From contig NZ_LWCU01000020.1 of assembly GCF_001650405.1 (NCBI RefSeq), positions 1 to 54,577 of the forward strand: a stretch of DNA of 54,577 nucleotides, written 5' to 3'. The notes under the pieces were generated by a model. It was not told the DNA's origin. It saw nothing but the letters and a program-made list of their open reading frames with translations, and did not search any database. The stretch is from Microbacterium sp. H83. Its GTDB lineage: Bacteria; Actinomycetota; Actinomycetes; Actinomycetales; Microbacteriaceae. A program made the translations under genes and the position numbers. Shown here piece after piece: positions 51,122 to 54,577 of this stretch. Position 1 is the first letter of the stretch, and each line of letters begins with the position of its first letter.

Positions 51122-51885
51122 GCGCGAGCATGGTCGAGATCCGCGGCGTGCGGAAGGCGTTCGGCTCCAACACGGTGCTCGAGGACGTCTCCCTCGAGAT
51201 CCCGACGGGCTCCGTGACGTGTCTCATCGGTCCCAGCGGCTCGGGCAAGACGACCCTGCTCCGCTGCGTGAACCGTCTCGAGACCGTCGACGCGGGGATC
51301 ATCCTGATCGACGGCGAGCTCGTCGGAGCCACACGGCACAGCGGACGACTCGTCGAGGCGAGGGAATCCGCGATCGCGAGGACGCGCCGCCACACCGGCA
51401 TGGTGTTCCAGCGGTTCAACCTCTTCCCGCATCGGACGGTGCTGGAGAACGTGATCGAAGGCCCGACGCAGGTGCTCGGACGGCCCCGCGCCCAGGTCGT
51501 GGACGAGGCGATGGTCCTCCTCGACCGGGTGGGACTCGCCGACAAGGCTCCGTCCTACCCGCAGGAGCTGTCCGGCGGACAGCAGCAGCGCATCGCCATC
51601 GCCCGGGCGCTCGCGATGAAGCCGAAGCTCATGCTCTTCGACGAGCCGACCTCGGCGCTCGATCCGGAGCTGGTCGGCGAGGTGCTGGCCGTGATGAAGG
51701 ATCTCGCCGCCGAGGGCATGACCATGATGGTCGTCACCCACGAGCTCGGCTTCGCCCGCGAGGTGAGCGATCAGGTGGTCTTCATGGCCGGGGGAGTGGT
51801 CGTCGAGAGCGGCGCCCCCGACGACGTGCTCGGCCGTCCCCGGCACGAGCGCACCCAGGCATTCCTCTCGCGGATCCTCCCATGA
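51118..51885 (+). CDS. amino-acid-type ABC transporter ATPase
   Basis: A 255-residue GlnQ/HisP-like ATPase: Walker [11 protein letters not shown]-loop [18 protein letters not shown], signature [19 protein letters not shown], Walker [15 protein letters not shown] and H-loop [13 protein letters not shown]. The ATG overlaps the permease stop, and its own stop overlaps the next gene, so the importer and the flavoenzyme are made together. Confidence 0.95.
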   Translation: MSASMVEIRGVRKAFGSNTVLEDVSLEIPTGSVTCLIGPSGSGKTTLLRCVNRLETVDAGIILIDGELVGATRHSGRLVEARESAIARTRRHTGMVFQRFNLFPHRTVLENVIEGPTQVLGRPRAQVVDEAMVLLDRVGLADKAPSYPQELSGGQQQRIAIARALAMKPKLMLFDEPTSALDPELVGEVLAVMKDLAAEGMTMMVVTHELGFAREVSDQVVFMAGGVVVESGAPDDVLGRPRHERTQAFLSRILP

Positions 51886-53084
51886 CCGCCATCCCCACAG
51901 GAGAGTACGCCGTGCGCGACATCCACAGCATCGACGACCTCAGGCGGCGCGCGAAGCGCCGGCTGCCGGCCATGGTGTACGACTTCATCGAAGGGGGCGC
52001 TCTCGACGAGCTGACCCTTCGCCGCAACCGTGAGGCGCTCGACGCCCAGCTGCTCCCTCAGCGGGTCCTCGTCGACACCTCACAGCGCCACGCGACGGCA
52101 AGCATCCTCGGAACCCGACTCGACCTTCCCCTGGTCGTCTCCCCCATGGGTCTCCTCACGGTATGCCACCCCGACGCCGACGTGGCCATCGCGCGGGCAG
52201 CCGCGACCGCAGGAAGTGTCTTCGTGCACAGTCCCTGGTCCGGCTGCTCGCTCGAGGAGGTGTCCGACGCCGCCCCGGGGCGGGTCTGGGCGCAGATCGC
52301 CTTCTGGACGGACGACGCCGAGACCCAGCGGCACATCGACCGCGCGCACGCGCTGGGCGTGGACACCCTCGTGATCGCCGGGGACGTCGCCGTCTCGAGC
52401 AAGCGCGACCGTGATCTCCGGCACGGCACGGGCATGCCCCCGCGTCCGCCGCTGCGGGATGTGGTGGACACCGCGCTGCATCCCGGCTGGGTCATGCGGT
52501 GGCTGCTGGGCCGCTCGATGACCTGGGGCAACTACAGCCTCGACGGGCGCGCCATCCGCATGCGCGAGATGGAGGCGTGGATGGAGCGCAACGAGAACCA
52601 GACAGCGAGCTGGGACGACATCGCCCGGCTCCGCAGCAGGTGGAAGGGCAACATCGTCGTCAAGGGCATCATGACCCAGGCGGATGCCCGGCTCGCGATC
52701 GAGCACGGCGCCGACGGGGTCTTCGTCTCGAACCACGGCGGACGACAGTTCGACGGGCAGCTCGCCACGATCGAGGCGCTGCCCGCCGTGGTCGACGCCG
52801 TCGACGGGCGCGCGGCCGTCATCATGGACGGCGGCATCCGGCGCGGGGCGGACATCGCCAAGGCGCTGTCCCTCGGCGCCGACGTCGCGGCAGCGGGCCG
52901 TCCCTTCGCCCTCGGACTGGCCGCTGCAGCCCAGGCCGGGGCGACCCGCGCCTTCGAAGTGCTGCATGACGAGCTGCTCACGGTCATGGGCTTCCTCGGC
53001 GCGACCAGGGTGGAGGAGCTCGCCGCCGCGGACTGCGGTGCGGTCGATGCGTTCGACGAGGCCGAGGCGGAGGTCGTGCCGTGA
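51882..53084 (+). CDS. FMN-dependent alpha-hydroxy-acid dehydrogenase/oxidase
   Basis: A 400-residue member of the lactate oxidase/glycolate oxidase/mandelate dehydrogenase family. N-terminal [20 protein letters not shown] with the active-site Tyr, the [18 protein letters not shown] region, [31 protein letters not shown] (Lys binding FMN), [11 protein letters not shown] with catalytic His285, and [20 protein letters not shown]. It oxidises a 2-hydroxy acid to a 2-keto acid; the substrate is presumably related to the imported compound. The stop overlaps the cupin start (GTGA). Confidence 0.92.
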   Translation: MTAIPTGEYAVRDIHSIDDLRRRAKRRLPAMVYDFIEGGALDELTLRRNREALDAQLLPQRVLVDTSQRHATASILGTRLDLPLVVSPMGLLTVCHPDADVAIARAAATAGSVFVHSPWSGCSLEEVSDAAPGRVWAQIAFWTDDAETQRHIDRAHALGVDTLVIAGDVAVSSKRDRDLRHGTGMPPRPPLRDVVDTALHPGWVMRWLLGRSMTWGNYSLDGRAIRMREMEAWMERNENQTASWDDIARLRSRWKGNIVVKGIMTQADARLAIEHGADGVFVSNHGGRQFDGQLATIEALPAVVDAVDGRAAVIMDGGIRRGADIAKALSLGADVAAAGRPFALGLAAAAQAGATRAFEVLHDELLTVMGFLGATRVEELAAADCGAVDAFDEAEAEVVP

Positions 53085-53479
53085 CCGCTCCCGTGCGTCC
53101 CGTGCACCTCCCCGGGCCCGCTGCCCTGCCGCTCGGACCGGCGACGGTGCGCGCGGATGCGCTCACCGAGGGATTCCGCGAGGCGGAGCGCGAGGACCAC
53201 CTCGACCTCCTCAACGGGCTCGAGGTGGGGGTGTGGGAGGGGACCGCAGGACGCTTCCCTGCCCGTCGGGACGGGTACAGCGAGGTGTGCCAGATCCTCG
53301 GCGGTCGGGCCACGCTGCACACCGACGGCGGAGAGCCCGTGGAGCTGCGCGCCGGCGACACCATCGTCATGCCGACGGGCTGGTCCGGTCGATGGGAGCT
53401 CCATGAGCCGCTGCGGAAGCTCTACGTGATCGTCCATGACCGCCGATCCCCGCGCGGCGAGAGCAGTGAGGTGCCATGA
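53081..53479 (+). CDS. cupin-domain protein
   Basis: A 132-residue single-cupin protein (DUF861/Cupin_3-like). The core is VGVWEGTAGRFPARRDGYSE, ILGGRATLHTDGGEPVELRA, GDTIVMPTGWSGRWELHEPL and RKLYVIV. The metal-ligand histidines of classical cupins are partly missing, as in EutQ/ethanolamine-type members. It starts at GTG 53081 overlapping the flavoenzyme stop and ends overlapping the sigma-fusion start (ATGA). Role unknown; possibly small-acid or amine binding in the same pathway. Confidence 0.87.
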   Translation: MTAPVRPVHLPGPAALPLGPATVRADALTEGFREAEREDHLDLLNGLEVGVWEGTAGRFPARRDGYSEVCQILGGRATLHTDGGEPVELRAGDTIVMPTGWSGRWELHEPLRKLYVIVHDRRSPRGESSEVP

Positions 53480-54577
53480 CGACGCTGACCGGAACGACCA
53501 CGGGAGCGCGCATCGACGCCGACGCGAGCGACGACGACCTCGTCACGGCGACGAGGGCCGGCGATGCTCGCGCCTACGGCGTGCTGTGGAACCGGCACTC
53601 CCCGGCGGCACTGCGTGCGGCGCGCTCGATCACGAGCTCGATCGATCCGGAGGATCTCGTCAGCGAGGCCTTCGCGAAGACGCTGAGCGCGATCCGCAAC
53701 GGCGGAGGCCCGACCGACGCGTTCCGTCCCTATCTCTTCGCCGCGGTGCGCAGCGCCGCGGCGACATGGGGCGGCAAGCAGAAGGACATCGCGCTCGACT
53801 ACATCGACGAGCTGCCGGTGGAGGACTCGGACGACTCGCTCGACGTGCTGTCGGACAAAGCCCTCCTGGCGACCGCGTTCAAGGAGCTGCCGGAGCGCTG
53901 GCGCACGCTGCTCTGGTATCTCGAGGTCGAGGGGATGAAGCCGCGGGAGATCGCCCCGCTCATGGGCCTGAGCCCCAACGCCGTCTCGGTCCTCGCCTCT
54001 CGAGCGCGCGAAGGATTCAAGACGGCGTGGCTGCAGGCGCACATCCGGGAACCCGGGCGCGATGCCGAGTGCCGATGGACCTGCGAGCGGATCGTCGCTC
54101 AGGGGCGACGGCGACACGTTCCCCGCGCGGATCGGGCCCGGTTCGACGCGCACCTCGAACGGTGCCGACGGTGCACCATGGCGAGCACGGAGGTCTCGGA
54201 GGCATCGTCGAAGCTGCGCGCCGTGCTGCTGCCCCTGATCCTCGGCGGGCCCGCAGCGGCCGCGTACTCCGCGTCCCAGGCGGCCCCCGCCTCGGCCGCC
54301 GTCGGGGCCGGAGCGGCCGGAGCCGCCGGAGCCGCCGGAGCCGCGCATTCCGTCGGATCGACGTCGAGGGCCGCGGCGCCGTGGCTCATCGCATCGGGCG
54401 CGGTCGTGGCCGTGGCCGTGGCGGCGACCGCGGTGGCCGTCGTGGGGCAGTGGGCGCCGACCGAGACGCCCGGTGCCGGCGGCATCGGCTCGTCGGAGTC
54501 GGTGGTCGTCCCCACGCCGGTGCCGATCGTCGTACCGGAAGTCGAGGACACGGCCCCTCCCGCCGCGGTCGTGCCGG
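53476..54577 (+). CDS. second ECF-like sigma / anti-sigma-like membrane fusion, cut by window end
   Basis: A paralogue of the 45828 protein; 367 codons are visible and the frame is open to the edge. Sigma region 2: YGVLWNRHSPAALRAARSIT, DPEDLVSEAFAKTLSAIRNG. Region 4: RTLLWYLEVEGMKPREIAPL, NAVSVLASRAREGF. Cys pair CRWTC (199, 203) and His226-x3-Cys230-x2-Cys233 (HLERCRRC). An Ala/Gly-rich linker precedes a membrane segment at about 303-325 (LIASGAVVAVAVAATAVAVV), then a Pro/Val-rich outer tail. The ATG overlaps the cupin stop (ATGA), so it is translationally coupled to a metabolic operon; whether it serves that operon or genes beyond the window is unknown. Confidence 0.87.
   Translation, partial: MTTLTGTTTGARIDADASDDDLVTATRAGDARAYGVLWNRHSPAALRAARSITSSIDPEDLVSEAFAKTLSAIRNGGGPTDAFRPYLFAAVRSAAATWGGKQKDIALDYIDELPVEDSDDSLDVLSDKALLATAFKELPERWRTLLWYLEVEGMKPREIAPLMGLSPNAVSVLASRAREGFKTAWLQAHIREPGRDAECRWTCERIVAQGRRRHVPRADRARFDAHLERCRRCTMASTEVSEASSKLRAVLLPLILGGPAAAAYSASQAAPASAAVGAGAAGAAGAAGAAHSVGSTSRAAAPWLIASGAVVAVAVAATAVAVVGQWAPTETPGAGGIGSSESVVVPTPVPIVVPEVEDTAPPAAVVP

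Overview
The window is high-GC DNA (about 70% G+C by eye) with ATGA/GTGA gene overlaps, many probable leaderless start codons, DUF3618, Holin-X and DUF1206 membrane proteins, and an LPxTG pilus locus. This fits an actinobacterium, most likely a Microbacteriaceae member such as Microbacterium; that assignment is inference from protein style, as no rRNA is present. The left edge carries an 82-bp inverted copy of internal rhaB sequence, so it is probably a contig end or a rearrangement junction.

Layout. 1-6.3 kb: L-rhamnose catabolism (rhaM-rhaI-rhaEW-rhaB, minus strand) with a divergent LacI regulator. 6.4 kb: tRNA-Ser(GCT) and terminator. 6.6-14.9 kb: FMN monooxygenase, acyl-CoA-dehydrogenase-like flavoprotein and a complete family-5 ABC importer with a two-domain ATPase, probably organosulfur or related scavenging. 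15.0-18.4 kb: ROK regulator divergent from a GH36 alpha-galactosidase. 18.5-19.1 kb: VapBC-type toxin-antitoxin pair. 19.3-20.7 kb: membrane protein and metallo-beta-lactamase-fold hydrolase. 20.9-23.7 kb: envelope cluster (LEA-like protein, Holin-X, DUF3618, YihY/BrkB). 23.8-24.6 kb: wreckage of a zinc-uptake (azt) locus. 24.6-32.6 kb: assorted dehydrogenases, a VOC protein, a sugar-phosphate-isomerase/Gfo-Idh-MocA pair, a DD-carboxypeptidase, a TetR regulator and a 2-hydroxyacid dehydrogenase. 32.7-36.4 kb: xylA-xylB with a divergent ROK-type XylR. 36.5-39.6 kb: AraC regulator split by a frameshift at a G7 tract, GyrI-like protein, DUF1206, LysE exporter.

39.8-47.4 kb is a sortase-assembled pilus island: large LPTTG adhesin, SpaA-type major pilin, class C sortase, a divergent sortase-like protein, and then an unusual protein fusing an ECF-like sigma factor to a Cys/His anti-sigma-like motif, a membrane segment and a Pro-rich tail. 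47.5-53.5 kb: PucR regulator divergent from an amino-acid-type ABC importer, an FMN 2-hydroxyacid dehydrogenase and a cupin. The last gene of that operon, overlapping the cupin by ATGA and cut by the window end, is a second copy of the sigma/anti-sigma-like fusion.

Most noteworthy: the paired membrane-anchored sigma fusions and their link to pili; the uncharacterised sortase-like protein; the scrambled azt remnant; a shared palindrome tying the TetR regulator to the isomerase/oxidoreductase operon 5 kb away; the G7 frameshift; and repeated TANNNT-N6-start leaderless promoters.
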